Both the position numbers and the translations under genes were made by a program. The notes beneath the pieces were generated by a model. The model saw nothing but the letters and a program-made list of their open reading frames with translations. It was not told where the DNA came from and searched no databases. Source: Pseudomonas bubulae (GTDB lineage Bacteria > Pseudomonadota > Gammaproteobacteria > Pseudomonadales > Pseudomonadaceae). From it: a stretch of DNA of 64,000 nt. Positions 36,081 through 44,789 of the stretch are shown piece after piece. Positions within the stretch are counted from its first letter, which is position 1, and the number at the start of each line of letters is the position of its first letter. The stretch covers positions 4,005,001 to 4,069,000 of the forward strand of contig NZ_CP146077.1 in NCBI RefSeq assembly GCF_037023725.1, in the 5' to 3' direction.

Positions 36081-37049
36081 CTAGCGCCGACCGATGGGCT
36101 CAACCACTTGCAAGGCCAGATTGCCTTTGTGCGAGCCCAGTTTGACCTTGAATGACGGCACGCCATTGGCACGCATCACCAGTTCATCTTCCAGCTCGAT
36201 GGGGATCACGTCGCCGGGCTGCATATGCAAAATATCGCGCAGGCGTAACTGGCGGCGGGCCACGGTGGCGCTCAGCGGCACACTGACGTCGAGCACGTCT
36301 TCGCGCAGGGCCTTGCTCCAGCGTTCGTCCTGATCGTCGAGGTCGGACTGGAAACCGGCGTCGAGCATTTCGCGCACCGGCTCGATCATCGAGTACGGCA
36401 TGGTCACATGCAGGTCGCCGCCACCGCCGTCGAGTTCGATATGGAAGGTCGACACCACAATGGCTTCGCTGGGCCCGACGATATTGGCCATGGCCGGGTT
36501 AACTTCAGAGTTGATGTACTCGAAATTGACTTCCATGATCGCCTGCCAGGCTTCCTTCAAGTCGATAAAGGCCTGCTCCAGCACCATGCGTACCACGCGC
36601 AATTCGGTGGGGGTGAATTCACGGCCTTCGATCTTGGCGTGACGGCCATCGCCGCCAAAAAAGTTGTCCACCAGCTTGAACACCAGCTTGGCGTCGAGGA
36701 TAAACAGCGCCGTTCCGCGCAGCGGCTTGATTTTGACCAGGTTGAGACTGGTGGGCACATACAGCGAATGCACGTACTCGCCGAACTTCATCACCTGCAC
36801 CCCGCCCACCGCCACATCCGCCGAGCGGCGCAACAGGTTGAACATGCTGATGCGGGTGTAACGGGCAAAACGCTCGTTGATCATTTCCAGGGTCGGCATG
36901 CGACCCCGGACAATACGATCCTGACTGGTCAGGTCGTAGCTTTTGACACTGCCGGGCTCGGCAGCGGTTTCGGCCTGTACCAGACCGTCATCGACGCCAT
37001 GCAGCAGCGCGTCAATCTCATCCTGGGACAGCAGGTCTTGCACGGCCAT
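36081..37049 (-). CDS. fliM: C-ring switch protein FliM
   Basis: A 322-residue switch protein. Its N-terminal peptide LLSQDEIDALLHGVDDG (6-22) is the known CheY-P docking site. A CheC-like middle domain (about 45-230, with the GGxG segment GDGRHAKIEGREFTPTE) binds FliG, and a C-terminal SpoA domain (about 250-322) binds FliN. All parts are intact. It starts nine bases after fliL. Confidence 0.97.
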   Translation of the reverse strand: MAVQDLLSQDEIDALLHGVDDGLVQAETAAEPGSVKSYDLTSQDRIVRGRMPTLEMINERFARYTRISMFNLLRRSADVAVGGVQVMKFGEYVHSLYVPTSLNLVKIKPLRGTALFILDAKLVFKLVDNFFGGDGRHAKIEGREFTPTELRVVRMVLEQAFIDLKEAWQAIMEVNFEYINSEVNPAMANIVGPSEAIVVSTFHIELDGGGGDLHVTMPYSMIEPVREMLDAGFQSDLDDQDERWSKALREDVLDVSVPLSATVARRQLRLRDILHMQPGDVIPIELEDELVMRANGVPSFKVKLGSHKGNLALQVVEPIGRR

Positions 37050-37058
37050 GTCGTGATC

Positions 37059-37550
37059 CTACTGCAATACAAAGTTAGTAAAGAGCGCCTGATCGATAAC
37101 CACTTTGCCGAGTTCTTTTTGCGCAACTTCCTGCACGCTGGCAGTGGTTTTCTGGCGCAATATTTCCTGGCCAACCGGTGTGGCGAGGTCGTCAAAGGCC
37201 TGCCCGGAAAACAGCATCACCAGGTTGTTGCGAATCACCGGTATATGCACCATCAGCGCCTTGAGATCGGCAGGGTCGCGCGCTTGCAGGGTCACACTGA
37301 CTTGCATATAGCGCTGACGGCCATTGGCGTTGAAGTTGACCACAAAGGCCGGGGCCATCGGTTCATAGAGGGCAGGCAGCTTGACGTTCACGTCAGCTTG
37401 CGGCACAGCTTCGCTCTTGGGGCTGTGCATGAAATACCAGGTGGCGCCAACAGACAGGCCAATCGCCAGCAGCACAGCCACGACGATCAGGATAATCAGC
37501 TTGAGTTTGCCTTTAACAGCGGGGTCTTTTACTGCGTCGCTCGTCGCCAT
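37059..37550 (-). CDS. fliL: Flagellar basal body-associated protein FliL
   Basis: A 163-residue single-pass inner-membrane protein (helix about 17-37) with a periplasmic stomatin-like domain. FliL surrounds the stators and supports torque under load. Features include YEPMAPAFVVNFNANGRQRYMQVSVTL and the C-terminal VIDQALFTNFVLQ. First gene of the fliLMNOPQR-flhB operon, with a sigma-54 type promoter about 50 bases upstream. Confidence 0.95.
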   Translation of the reverse strand: MATSDAVKDPAVKGKLKLIILIVVAVLLAIGLSVGATWYFMHSPKSEAVPQADVNVKLPALYEPMAPAFVVNFNANGRQRYMQVSVTLQARDPADLKALMVHIPVIRNNLVMLFSGQAFDDLATPVGQEILRQKTTASVQEVAQKELGKVVIDQALFTNFVLQ

Positions 37551-37599
37551 GCCAATAATCCGTCACTTTTCGGTTTTCACAGGTGCCGAGGGTAGGCAG

Positions 37600-37615
37600 A
37601 GCAAGTGTTATGCCA
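37600..37615 (-). promoter_or_regulatory. Sigma-54 promoter of the fliL operon
   Basis: Minus-strand TGGCAT-N5-TTGCT has GG and GC ten bases apart, matching the sigma-54 consensus TGGCAC-N5-TTGCT at all but one position. It lies 50 bases upstream of the fliL ATG, so a start near 37588 is expected. It would make fliLMNOPQR-flhB a FleQ/RpoN-controlled operon. Confidence 0.8.
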
Positions 37616-37683
37616 GAAGTGGAGGGATCGAAGGCTTCACGCCAATTCAAATTGCGTAGCAGCTGGCGAAGGAACACTGCAAC

Positions 37684-37736
37684 TGTGGGAGCGAGCCTGC
37701 TCGCGAAGGTCGTTCGCGAGCAGGCTCGCACCCACA
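37684..37736. repeat. Single REP-like hairpin between fliK and fliL
   Basis: A close-set inverted repeat with arms TGTGGGAGCGAGCCTGCTCGCGAA and its near complement around a short loop at about 37708-37712. The unit is a GAGCCTGCTCG variant of the REP sequence seen elsewhere in the window. It lies downstream of fliK and upstream of the fliL promoter, where a transcript end is expected. Confidence 0.8.
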
Positions 37737-37786
37737 ATAGGGCTTGACCTGCAACAGAGTATCTACAGGTGTTTTAGTGCTAGCGC

Positions 37787-38971
37787 TTACGCGTAGTAAT
37801 CCACCGCGCTGGAGCCCAGCACCACGCTTGGCGCAACCGCAGCCACTTCCACCGGCTCGTCATCAACAAAGCTGTCCAGTCGCTGGCCACCGCTACCGCT
37901 ACGGGCCTGTTGCTCCTGGCCCTGCTGGCCTTGCCAGTTGCGCTGCTGATCCGACACGTTGACGTCCACCTGGCCCATGCCCTGCTGAGCGAGCATTTCG
38001 CGCAAGCGGTGCATCTGACTGTCCAGCGCCTCACGCACACCGGCGTGGCCACTCACAAAGTTGACCTGCGCCGACTGGTCAGCCGCAATATTGACCCGAA
38101 TATCCAGACGCCCCAGTTCGGCAGGCTCCAGCTGGATATCGGCTGATTTGAGGTTGGCGCTGGAGAGGTACATCACGCGGTTTACAACTTCTTCGGACCA
38201 GCCGCTCTGATGCATGGCCAACGGCTGGTTGACCGGCAGCGCATTGGTAGTTTTCGGCACCGCCGCCTGGGTCAGCGCCGCCAGGCGGTTGGCGAAGTCA
38301 TCCACACGGGTATCGCTGGAGGCGCTTTTCAGGTCCTTGAGACCCTCATCGACCAGGCCTTTAAAGGATTTCTCGCCCCCTTCACCAGTGGTCGAGTCAT
38401 CGCTTTTATCATCGACCAGCATGGCTATCCCGCTGGCCTGCCCCTGGGCTGCGGCAGGAGCCGCGTCGCTTGATGGAGTTTTGACCGGGGACTGGCTACT
38501 GGCCGATACATGCCCGCCCTGCTCCATCGCCAGGCGCACGGCAGGCATTGCGTCCAGAGGATCGGCTTGAGGATCGAAGGTGTCGTCTTCGGCCGCCAGC
38601 GGTGGCGGTGCCTGGGCCGCCAGTTGTGCCACTTGCACCTCAGGGGTGGCCGGTTGCGCGGGCGGCGCAGCCTCAACAGCCGGCACCGGCACTGGCACCA
38701 CCGGCTGCGTGGCCAGCGGATCGGCCGTTGCCACGTCATCGCCCGGCTTGTCAGTACTGTCATCCTGATCAGTGCTGACTGCGCCTTCCGTCTTGCCGGC
38801 AGGCAAGGGGTTGCCGCTACCGGCAACGGCTGGCGCCGGGTCGGCTGCCTGGGCATAGACCTTTGCAAAAGGCTGCGCATCAGCCTTGGCAGGCTGCACA
38901 GGACTGCCCGCCGAGGCTTTAGGGGCTGCGGCGGCAGGTGTCAGAAGCAGGGTTTGGGCAGCAACGGGCAT
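37787..38971 (-). CDS. fliK: Flagellar hook-length control protein FliK
   Basis: A 394-residue secreted ruler that measures hook length and then triggers the FlhB specificity switch. The N-terminal two-thirds is Ala/Pro/Gln/Asp-rich and disordered in appearance. The C-terminal Flg_hook domain (about 265-355) shows VMYLSSANLKSADIQLEPAELGRLDIRV and FVSGHAGVREALDSQMHRLREML. A Gln-rich stretch follows (NWQGQQGQEQQAR). It lies downstream of hptB and is separated from fliL by a REP hairpin. Confidence 0.93.
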   Translation of the reverse strand: MPVAAQTLLLTPAAAAPKASAGSPVQPAKADAQPFAKVYAQAADPAPAVAGSGNPLPAGKTEGAVSTDQDDSTDKPGDDVATADPLATQPVVPVPVPAVEAAPPAQPATPEVQVAQLAAQAPPPLAAEDDTFDPQADPLDAMPAVRLAMEQGGHVSASSQSPVKTPSSDAAPAAAQGQASGIAMLVDDKSDDSTTGEGGEKSFKGLVDEGLKDLKSASSDTRVDDFANRLAALTQAAVPKTTNALPVNQPLAMHQSGWSEEVVNRVMYLSSANLKSADIQLEPAELGRLDIRVNIAADQSAQVNFVSGHAGVREALDSQMHRLREMLAQQGMGQVDVNVSDQQRNWQGQQGQEQQARSGSGGQRLDSFVDDEPVEVAAVAPSVVLGSSAVDYYA

Positions 38972-39050
38972 TAACGGCTCTCCGCTGTACGGCTGGCATG
39001 GGTACAGGTCAGAGAGTCACAGCAAGGTTCGGGCCAGCTTTAGTGCACAG

Positions 39051-39413
39051 TCAGCGGGATACAAAATGCGGCGATACCGAACGCTGGCGCTCGGCGCGAT
39101 ACAGGCGCCGGACCATCTGGTATTCATCGTCGATTTTGATCACCAGCTCCTGGATTTCGGCCAGTTGCTTCTTTTGCGCACGCTCTTCAAGCAGGCCGCA
39201 CAAATGTGCCAGGCGAATGGCACCCATATTGCTGCTGCTGCCTTTGAAACTATGGGCAACCAGCGTCAGGTCGCAAGCCTCGCGGGCGTTGTGCAGTTGG
39301 CCAAGACGCTCTTCGGAGTCGGAGAGGAAGGTGTCCAGCAGGTCGGTAAACCCTCCCTCCATCACGTCTCGCAACGCATTGACCACTTTCGGGTCCATAT
39401 GAATGTCAGACAC
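39051..39413 (-). CDS. hptB: Histidine phosphotransfer protein HptB
   Basis: A 120-residue four-helix Hpt domain with the phospho-accepting His54 in VAHSFKGSSSNMGA. In P. aeruginosa HptB collects phosphate from several hybrid kinases and passes it to the receiver of HsbR, linking surface behaviour, biofilm and swarming. Gene order hsbA-hsbR-hptB is kept here, but the HsbR partner has no receiver domain, so this protein may have lost its local target. Confidence 0.92.
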   Translation of the reverse strand: MSDIHMDPKVVNALRDVMEGGFTDLLDTFLSDSEERLGQLHNAREACDLTLVAHSFKGSSSNMGAIRLAHLCGLLEERAQKKQLAEIQELVIKIDDEYQMVRRLYRAERQRSVSPHFVSR

Positions 39414-39443
39414 TTGCTCACTCCTTGATCAAGAATGAGCGGA

Positions 39444-40781
39444 TTATGCCAGACCCCCCCACGAAAACTCCACGGTCGCGCTACGACCATCAGGTGCCCA
39501 GCGTGCTGCAGGGCAGAGTTGACGCACCAGGCTCACCCCGCGTCCCGACAGACGGTCTAAATCCAGTGGCCTGGCCATCACCCTGGCAACATCAAAACCC
39601 GCACCACTGTCTTCTACCTGGATCAGCAGGCGACCGCTTTCGCCGATCGGCTCGACTTGCAACGAGAACCGCACAAACCCGTACTTGAGCGTTGCCAGAC
39701 GCTCCTTGCGCTGCTGATAGTAATGGGCAAAGCCCCCTGTATCGCGCTTGAGCCGTGAATCGAGGCCCAACACCCCGTGCTCCAGGGCATTGCTGTAGAG
39801 CTCGGCAAGCACCGCATGAATCACCGGCCCCTGGGCGCGCAGCCCGTGGACTTCCATCAGCAACTGCAACACGTAAGGCAGTGGATTGAACTGCTGCAGG
39901 CTGGGCGCCCGAAACTCGAAGCTGGCCGACCAGTCCCGCGGGCTGCATTGGCCACTGTCGGAATAGACAATCGCCGGCACCCCCAAAAAAGCCGGCAGCT
40001 GTGAAGTGATCTGCACCATGCTCACATCATCCCGGGCCTGCCCCTGAAAATCCCGCAAAGCCTGTTCGACCTCGGCAATCAGTTGCAACGGATGCCGATT
40101 GGCATCCAGCACCCGCTCCAGGCGCTCAACCCCGAACAATTGCTGATTGGGGCCACAGGTATCGATCACACCGTCGGTCAATAAAAACACCTGATCACCG
40201 GGCAGCATCGGCAACACCTGGGTGGTATGGTCAAACACTTCGGCGCGCAAGACACCCAACGGCAAGTGCTGCGAGGTCAGTGCCGTGCGCTGACCGCTGA
40301 GTGCCGCTTGCAAATAGCCATCGGGCATACCGCCATTCCAGACTTCGACGCAGCGCCGCTGGGCACTTACACAGAGCAACGCGGCGCAACAGAACATGTC
40401 CACGGGAAGGATGCGCTTAAGCTTGGCGTTCATTTCCCTGAGTATTTCCGCCAAACCGTAGCCCTTGGCCGTCATGCTGTAGAACACCTCGGCCAGAGGC
40501 ATGGCGCCAATCGCCGCAGGCAAACCGTGGCCGGTAAAGTCGGCGAGCAGCAGATGGGTATCCCCTGAGGGCGTATAGGCGGCCAACAGCAAATCGCCAT
40601 TGAACAAGGCATAGGGCGATTGCAGATAACGGATATTGGGGGCATCGAGACAGCCCGAGTGCGCCACCCGGTCAAATACGGCTTTCGCCACCCGCTGTTC
40701 GTTGAGCAAGTAGTCGTTGTGCCGGGCGATCTGGTCGCGCTGCTGCACTATCGTTTGCTGCAGCCTGCGCAGGCGCTGCAT
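39444..40781 (-). CDS. hsbR: HsbR-like PP2C phosphatase/serine kinase lacking the receiver domain
   Basis: A 445-residue protein with a SpoIIE-type PP2C phosphatase domain (about 35-265; NGDLLLAAYTPSGDTHLLLADFTGHGLPAAIGAMP, LTDGVID, ARDDVSMVQI) and a C-terminal anti-sigma-type HATPase/serine kinase domain (about 315-445; LYSNALEHGVLGLD, EDSGAGFD, GRGVSLVRQL). Known HsbR proteins are about 100-125 residues longer, with an N-terminal receiver. Here the coding sequence begins at the coiled segment just before the phosphatase, and hsbA ends only eight bases upstream. ATG 40781 is used; an in-frame TTG at 40793 adds four residues. It acts on HsbA. Confidence 0.88.
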   Translation of the reverse strand: MQRLRRLQQTIVQQRDQIARHNDYLLNEQRVAKAVFDRVAHSGCLDAPNIRYLQSPYALFNGDLLLAAYTPSGDTHLLLADFTGHGLPAAIGAMPLAEVFYSMTAKGYGLAEILREMNAKLKRILPVDMFCCAALLCVSAQRRCVEVWNGGMPDGYLQAALSGQRTALTSQHLPLGVLRAEVFDHTTQVLPMLPGDQVFLLTDGVIDTCGPNQQLFGVERLERVLDANRHPLQLIAEVEQALRDFQGQARDDVSMVQITSQLPAFLGVPAIVYSDSGQCSPRDWSASFEFRAPSLQQFNPLPYVLQLLMEVHGLRAQGPVIHAVLAELYSNALEHGVLGLDSRLKRDTGGFAHYYQQRKERLATLKYGFVRFSLQVEPIGESGRLLIQVEDSGAGFDVARVMARPLDLDRLSGRGVSLVRQLCPAARWAPDGRSATVEFSWGGLA

Positions 40782-40789
40782 CGATCCGC

Positions 40790-41095
40790 TCAATTGATAT
40801 CGAACAACTTGTCGAAATTGGAAACGCCCAGAATCTTGCGCACATCCGGGCTGCTGTTGACCACGCGAATATCAGAATCATCACCGCCGACATGCTCACG
40901 CAACAGCAGCAGCATGCCCAGGGCCGAGCTGTCGAGATAGGTGGCATCCTTCAAATCCACCACTACGCAGGCGGGCGCGGGGCTGAGTTCTTCGTAAGCG
41001 TCACGAAATTCCTGGTGCTTGGCAAAGTCGAACCGGCCCTTGATGGCGATCGTCAGCTTACTGCCATCTGCCGAGACTTCAGATGTCACTGCCAT
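40790..41095 (-). CDS. hsbA: Anti-anti-sigma factor HsbA
   Basis: A 101-residue STAS-domain protein with the phosphorylatable serine in LKDATYLDSSALGMLLLL (Ser56). In P. aeruginosa HsbA binds the anti-sigma factor FlgM or the cyclase HsbD depending on its phosphorylation by HsbR, choosing between motile and attached life. The ATG at 41095 gives the standard length; a longer frame to 41146 is unsupported. It lies between fliJ and hsbR. Confidence 0.93.
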   Translation of the reverse strand: MAVTSEVSADGSKLTIAIKGRFDFAKHQEFRDAYEELSPAPACVVVDLKDATYLDSSALGMLLLLREHVGGDDSDIRVVNSSPDVRKILGVSNFDKLFDIN

Positions 41096-41161
41096 GTGAA
41101 TTGCTCCCGAGATAGTCAGTGCAACTATAGACGCTTCTGTGAGCACCGCCGCAGGCCAATA

Positions 41162-41181
41162 CCCGTAGCAGCTGCTACGGG
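41162..41181. repeat. Perfect 20-bp palindrome with GTAGCAGCTGCTAC core
   Basis: A perfect inverted repeat (CCC arm, GTAGCAGCTGCTAC core, GGG arm) in the gap between fliJ and hsbA. The core is identical to that at 7865-7878. With no loop and no T-run it is an unlikely terminator, and it fits a dispersed palindrome family. Confidence 0.65.
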
Positions 41182-41200
41182 ATGCAGAGGACGTACGCGA

Positions 41201-41653
41201 TCAGTACACGTCTTTGCGCGGCAAGCGCTGGGACAGTTCGTCCATCAGCTTTTGCTCGCGCTTGTCTTCCAGCTGGCGCGCTTCGTCGGCGTAGCGCTGT
41301 ACCAGTTTGCGCAGCCCCTCAACCCGGGCATAGGCCTGTTGCCAGGTCTCGCGGGCCTTGTCGAGATTGTTCTGATGCCACACCAGGCTTTGACGCTGCT
41401 GGCCAACGGCGGTTTCCAACTGGCCGAGGAAGTACTGATAGTTACGCAGCCATTGGCCCGTGACTCCCTGGCTGCCGCGGTCTACCCATTGCGCCTGGTA
41501 TTCCCCGCGGAAATTTTCCAGATCACCCAGTTTGCTGTTGGCCAGGTTGACCTGCCCCTGGAAGTGACCCAGACGCTGGGCCGCAGCCTTCTCGGTCTTT
41601 TCCGCCATGTCCACCACCGGCGCCAGACGCGAAGCCCTGTTGTCACTGGCCAT
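41201..41653 (-). CDS. fliJ: Flagellar export chaperone FliJ
   Basis: A 150-residue, almost entirely helical coiled-coil protein rich in Gln, Arg, Glu and Leu. It is the central stalk of the FliHIJ export ATPase, comparable with the gamma subunit of F1. The length and the RASRLAPVVDMAEKTEKAAAQRLG start fit FliJ. It follows fliI after a six-base gap. Confidence 0.93.
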   Translation of the reverse strand: MASDNRASRLAPVVDMAEKTEKAAAQRLGHFQGQVNLANSKLGDLENFRGEYQAQWVDRGSQGVTGQWLRNYQYFLGQLETAVGQQRQSLVWHQNNLDKARETWQQAYARVEGLRKLVQRYADEARQLEDKREQKLMDELSQRLPRKDVY

Positions 41654-41659
41654 GGTCGA

Positions 41660-43018
41660 TTAACCTCCGGCTGCCGGGGCGAAGATACTGCCCAGATGAC
41701 CGCCGCTTTCGGCCAGGCTGATATTGTCGTTCAACCCCTGGCGCAGATACCCCACCATCGCCGGTTGCAGGGCAATGGCGGTATCGGTCTCGCGATCGCC
41801 GCCCGGCACATAGGCGCCCACGCTGATCAAGTCCCGCGCCTGCTGGAAGCGCGACCACAGCTGCTTGAACTGCTGGGCGCGGCGCATATGCTCTTCACTG
41901 ACCACCGAGGGCATGACCCGGCTGATGGATGCTTCAATATCGATGGCCGGGTAATGGCCCTCTTCGGCCAATCGACGGGATAACACAATATGACCGTCGA
42001 GCACGCCCCGCGCCGAATCGGCAATCGGGTCCTGCTGGTCATCCCCTTCAGACAGCACGGTGTAAAACGCGGTGATCGAACCACCCCCGGCCTCGGCGTT
42101 GCCGGCGCGCTCCACCAGCTTGGGCAGCTTGGCAAACACCGACGGCGGATAGCCCTTGGTCGCGGGCGGCTCGCCAATGGCCAGGGCGATTTCCCGCTGG
42201 GCCTGGGCGAATCGGGTCAGGGAGTCCATCAGCAACAGGACGTTCTTGCCCTTGTCGCGAAAATATTCGGCAATCCGCGTGCAATACATCGCCGCGCGCA
42301 AACGCATCAAGGGCGCATCATCGGCAGGCGATGCCACCACCACCGAGCGCTTGATGCCTTCGGCACCCAGGATATGTTCGATAAATTCCTTTACCTCACG
42401 GCCCCGCTCGCCGATCAGGCCCACCACGATAATGTCGGCCTCGGTAAAGCGGGTCATCATGCCCAGCAACACACTCTTGCCCACGCCTGTACCGGCAAAC
42501 AGGCCCAGACGCTGGCCGCGACCCACCGTCAATAAACCGTTGATGCTGCGAATGCCCACGTCCAGCGGCACGCTGATGGGGTCGCGCTTGAGCGGGTTGA
42601 TGGTGGGGCCGTCCAGCGGCACCCAGTCTTCGGCCTTCATCGGCCCCTTGCCGTCCAGCGCACGGCCGGCGCCATCGAGCACCCGCCCGAGCATGCTCAT
42701 GCCCATCGGCAGGCGACCATTATCGGCCAGCGGCACCACTCGGGCGCCCGGCGCAATGCCGGCGACACTGCCTACGGGCATCAGAAAAATTTTACTGCCA
42801 CTAAAGCCCATTACCTCAGCTTCGACTTCTACCGGGTGAAAGCTGTCGTCGTTGATCACCAGGCAACGGCTGCCCATGGCCGCGCGCAGGCCTTCGGCCT
42901 CCAGGGTCAGACCGACCATGCGCAGCAGGCGCCCTTCAACCACCGGCTGCACCGGCAAGGACACCGCCGGAGCGTAGCTGCCCAGGCGCTTGGCAAAACT
43001 GGTGCGCTTAAGGTGCAT
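41660..43018 (-). CDS. fliI: Flagellum-specific ATPase FliI
   Basis: A 452-residue F1-beta-like ATPase that energises export. It has Walker A GTGVGKS (176-182), [16 protein letters not shown] with the catalytic Glu, Walker [18 protein letters not shown] and the SxxxPAxD-like [13 protein letters not shown] segment. The ATG at 43018 overlaps the end of fliH by 11 bp. The longer frame reads into fliH and is not used. Confidence 0.97.
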   Translation of the reverse strand: MHLKRTSFAKRLGSYAPAVSLPVQPVVEGRLLRMVGLTLEAEGLRAAMGSRCLVINDDSFHPVEVEAEVMGFSGSKIFLMPVGSVAGIAPGARVVPLADNGRLPMGMSMLGRVLDGAGRALDGKGPMKAEDWVPLDGPTINPLKRDPISVPLDVGIRSINGLLTVGRGQRLGLFAGTGVGKSVLLGMMTRFTEADIIVVGLIGERGREVKEFIEHILGAEGIKRSVVVASPADDAPLMRLRAAMYCTRIAEYFRDKGKNVLLLMDSLTRFAQAQREIALAIGEPPATKGYPPSVFAKLPKLVERAGNAEAGGGSITAFYTVLSEGDDQQDPIADSARGVLDGHIVLSRRLAEEGHYPAIDIEASISRVMPSVVSEEHMRRAQQFKQLWSRFQQARDLISVGAYVPGGDRETDTAIALQPAMVGYLRQGLNDNISLAESGGHLGSIFAPAAGG

Positions 43019-43766
43019 CAAGATCGATGTCGATATCAGGCGCCGCCGGGTGCAGGGCCTGTTCGTGGAGCTGGTCAAGCAACTGGCTCATGGCCTGCTT
43101 GATCCGTGTTTCGATACTGGCATCGATGCGGCTGTGCTCGGTTTCAATGCGACAGCCTCCCGGTTGCAGGCTGTCGTCTTCGACAATCCGCCATTGCTCG
43201 TCATGACGCTCACGCAGGGCCTTGATCTGGTCAAAGTCCTGCGGATTGATAAACAGGCGAATATTCTCGGCGCCCATCGGCAAGAGCTTCAAACCCTCGC
43301 GCAGCACTTGCCCGATCTGGCTCGAATCGGTTTTCAGCTCGCGCTGGATCACTTGCCGGGTCATGTGCTCGACCAGCCCGATCATGGCTTTTTCAAGCTG
43401 CTGATCCTGCTCGGCAAGCGGTGCCAGCAGGCTGCCCATCAGGCGCTCGAGGCTGGCAACCTTGGCCGTCAGGGCCACTTCGGCTTCCTGGCGAACCTTG
43501 AGCTGGGTGCTATGAAAACCTTCTTTCTCACCCGTGGCGAAGCCTTCGTTGTAGGCCTCCTGGCGAATGCTTTCGAGCTCTTCAAGGGTCAACGGCTGGA
43601 CTTCTTCCAGCGGCACCTCTTCCATCTCGGGCAGTTCTTCAACCGGCTCGGGTTCGGGCTCTGCTTCGGGCTCGCGCCACGGATCGAAGCTGGGCAGGCC
43701 CCAGACATCAAAAGCACCGACATCCTTGGCACGGATTACATCACCGGGGGTTTCGCCGCTGCTCAC
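43008..43766 (-). CDS. fliH: Flagellar assembly protein FliH
   Basis: A 252-residue peripheral stalk protein that links FliI to FliN and holds back the ATPase. It has an N-terminal segment with conserved tryptophans ([12 protein letters not shown]), an extreme Pro-Glu repeat ([19 protein letters not shown], about 32-50), the Gly-spaced helix [17 protein letters not shown] and a C-terminal V-type-E-like domain. The stop of fliG is immediately upstream. Confidence 0.94.
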   Translation of the reverse strand: MSSGETPGDVIRAKDVGAFDVWGLPSFDPWREPEAEPEPEPVEELPEMEEVPLEEVQPLTLEELESIRQEAYNEGFATGEKEGFHSTQLKVRQEAEVALTAKVASLERLMGSLLAPLAEQDQQLEKAMIGLVEHMTRQVIQRELKTDSSQIGQVLREGLKLLPMGAENIRLFINPQDFDQIKALRERHDEQWRIVEDDSLQPGGCRIETEHSRIDASIETRIKQAMSQLLDQLHEQALHPAAPDIDIDLDAP

Positions 43767-44789
43767 TTAGATCATCTCTTCGCCGCCCTTCCCGCCGAGA
43801 GCAATTTCTCCGGCTTCGGCCATACGGCGGGCGATGGTGAGGATTTCCTTCTGCGCAGTCTCGACATCGCTGACGCGCACCGGGCCTTTGGCTTCCAGAT
43901 CGTCGCGCAGCAATTCGGCGGCACGCTTGGACATGTTCTTGAAGATCTTTTCCTGCACGTTCTCGTCGGAGCCCTTGAGCGCCAGTACCAGTACGTCAGA
44001 AGACACTTCCCGGAGCAACGCCTGGATACCGCGGTCGTCGACATCGGCCAGGTTGTTGAACACGAACATGAGGTCTTCGATCTGGCCCGAAAGGTCTTCG
44101 TCGATATCCCGGATCGAGTCCATCAACTGCGCTTCCATCGAGCTGTCGAGGAAGTTCATGATATCGGCCGCGCGCTTGACCCCACCCAAGGAGGTACGCG
44201 CCGCGTTGGAATTACCGGAGAACTGCTTCTCGAGGATCTGGTTAAGCTCCTTGAGCGCCGCCGGTTGCACGGTGTTGAGCGACGAGACCCGCAGGATGAT
44301 GTCCAGGCGCGCCTTCTGGTCAAAGTGGCCGAGCACTTCACCCGCCTGGTCAGGGTCGAGGTAAGCCACCACAATGGCCTGGATTTGCGGGTGCTCAAAG
44401 CGGATCACATCGGCAACGGCACGCGGTTCCATCCACTTGAGGCTATCCAGGCCGCTGGTGTTGCCACCCAGCAGGATGCGGTCGATCAGGCCGTTGGCCT
44501 TGTCTTCGCCCAGGGCCGAGGTGAGCATTTTGCGGATGTAGCTGTCCGAGCCCACGCCGAGGCTGGTCTGGTCGCCGACGATCTCGACGAATTCGCTCAT
44601 CACCTGCTCGACCTGCTCGCGGTGCACGTTGCGCATTTGCGCCATCGCCACACCCACCCGCTGGACCTCCTTGGGGCCCATGTGGCGCAGCACCTGGGCG
44701 GCATCGGATTCGCCCAGCGACAGGAGCAAAATGGCGGCCTTGTCGACCCGGGTCAACTTGGCGTTGGCGGCGGCGCGGTTATCACTCAT
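43767..44789 (-). CDS. fliG: C-ring motor protein FliG
   Basis: A 340-residue three-domain ARM-repeat protein that transmits torque. It carries the EHPQIQAIVVAYLDPDQA-type hinge region (FEHPQIQ) and the C-terminal charged torque helix (DDRGIQALLREVSSDVLVLALKGSDENVQEK). The GGNTSGLDSLKWMEP linker is typical. Two in-frame ATGs, 44795 and 44789, both overlap the fliF end; I use 44789. Confidence 0.97.
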   Translation of the reverse strand: MSDNRAAANAKLTRVDKAAILLLSLGESDAAQVLRHMGPKEVQRVGVAMAQMRNVHREQVEQVMSEFVEIVGDQTSLGVGSDSYIRKMLTSALGEDKANGLIDRILLGGNTSGLDSLKWMEPRAVADVIRFEHPQIQAIVVAYLDPDQAGEVLGHFDQKARLDIILRVSSLNTVQPAALKELNQILEKQFSGNSNAARTSLGGVKRAADIMNFLDSSMEAQLMDSIRDIDEDLSGQIEDLMFVFNNLADVDDRGIQALLREVSSDVLVLALKGSDENVQEKIFKNMSKRAAELLRDDLEAKGPVRVSDVETAQKEILTIARRMAEAGEIALGGKGGEEMI

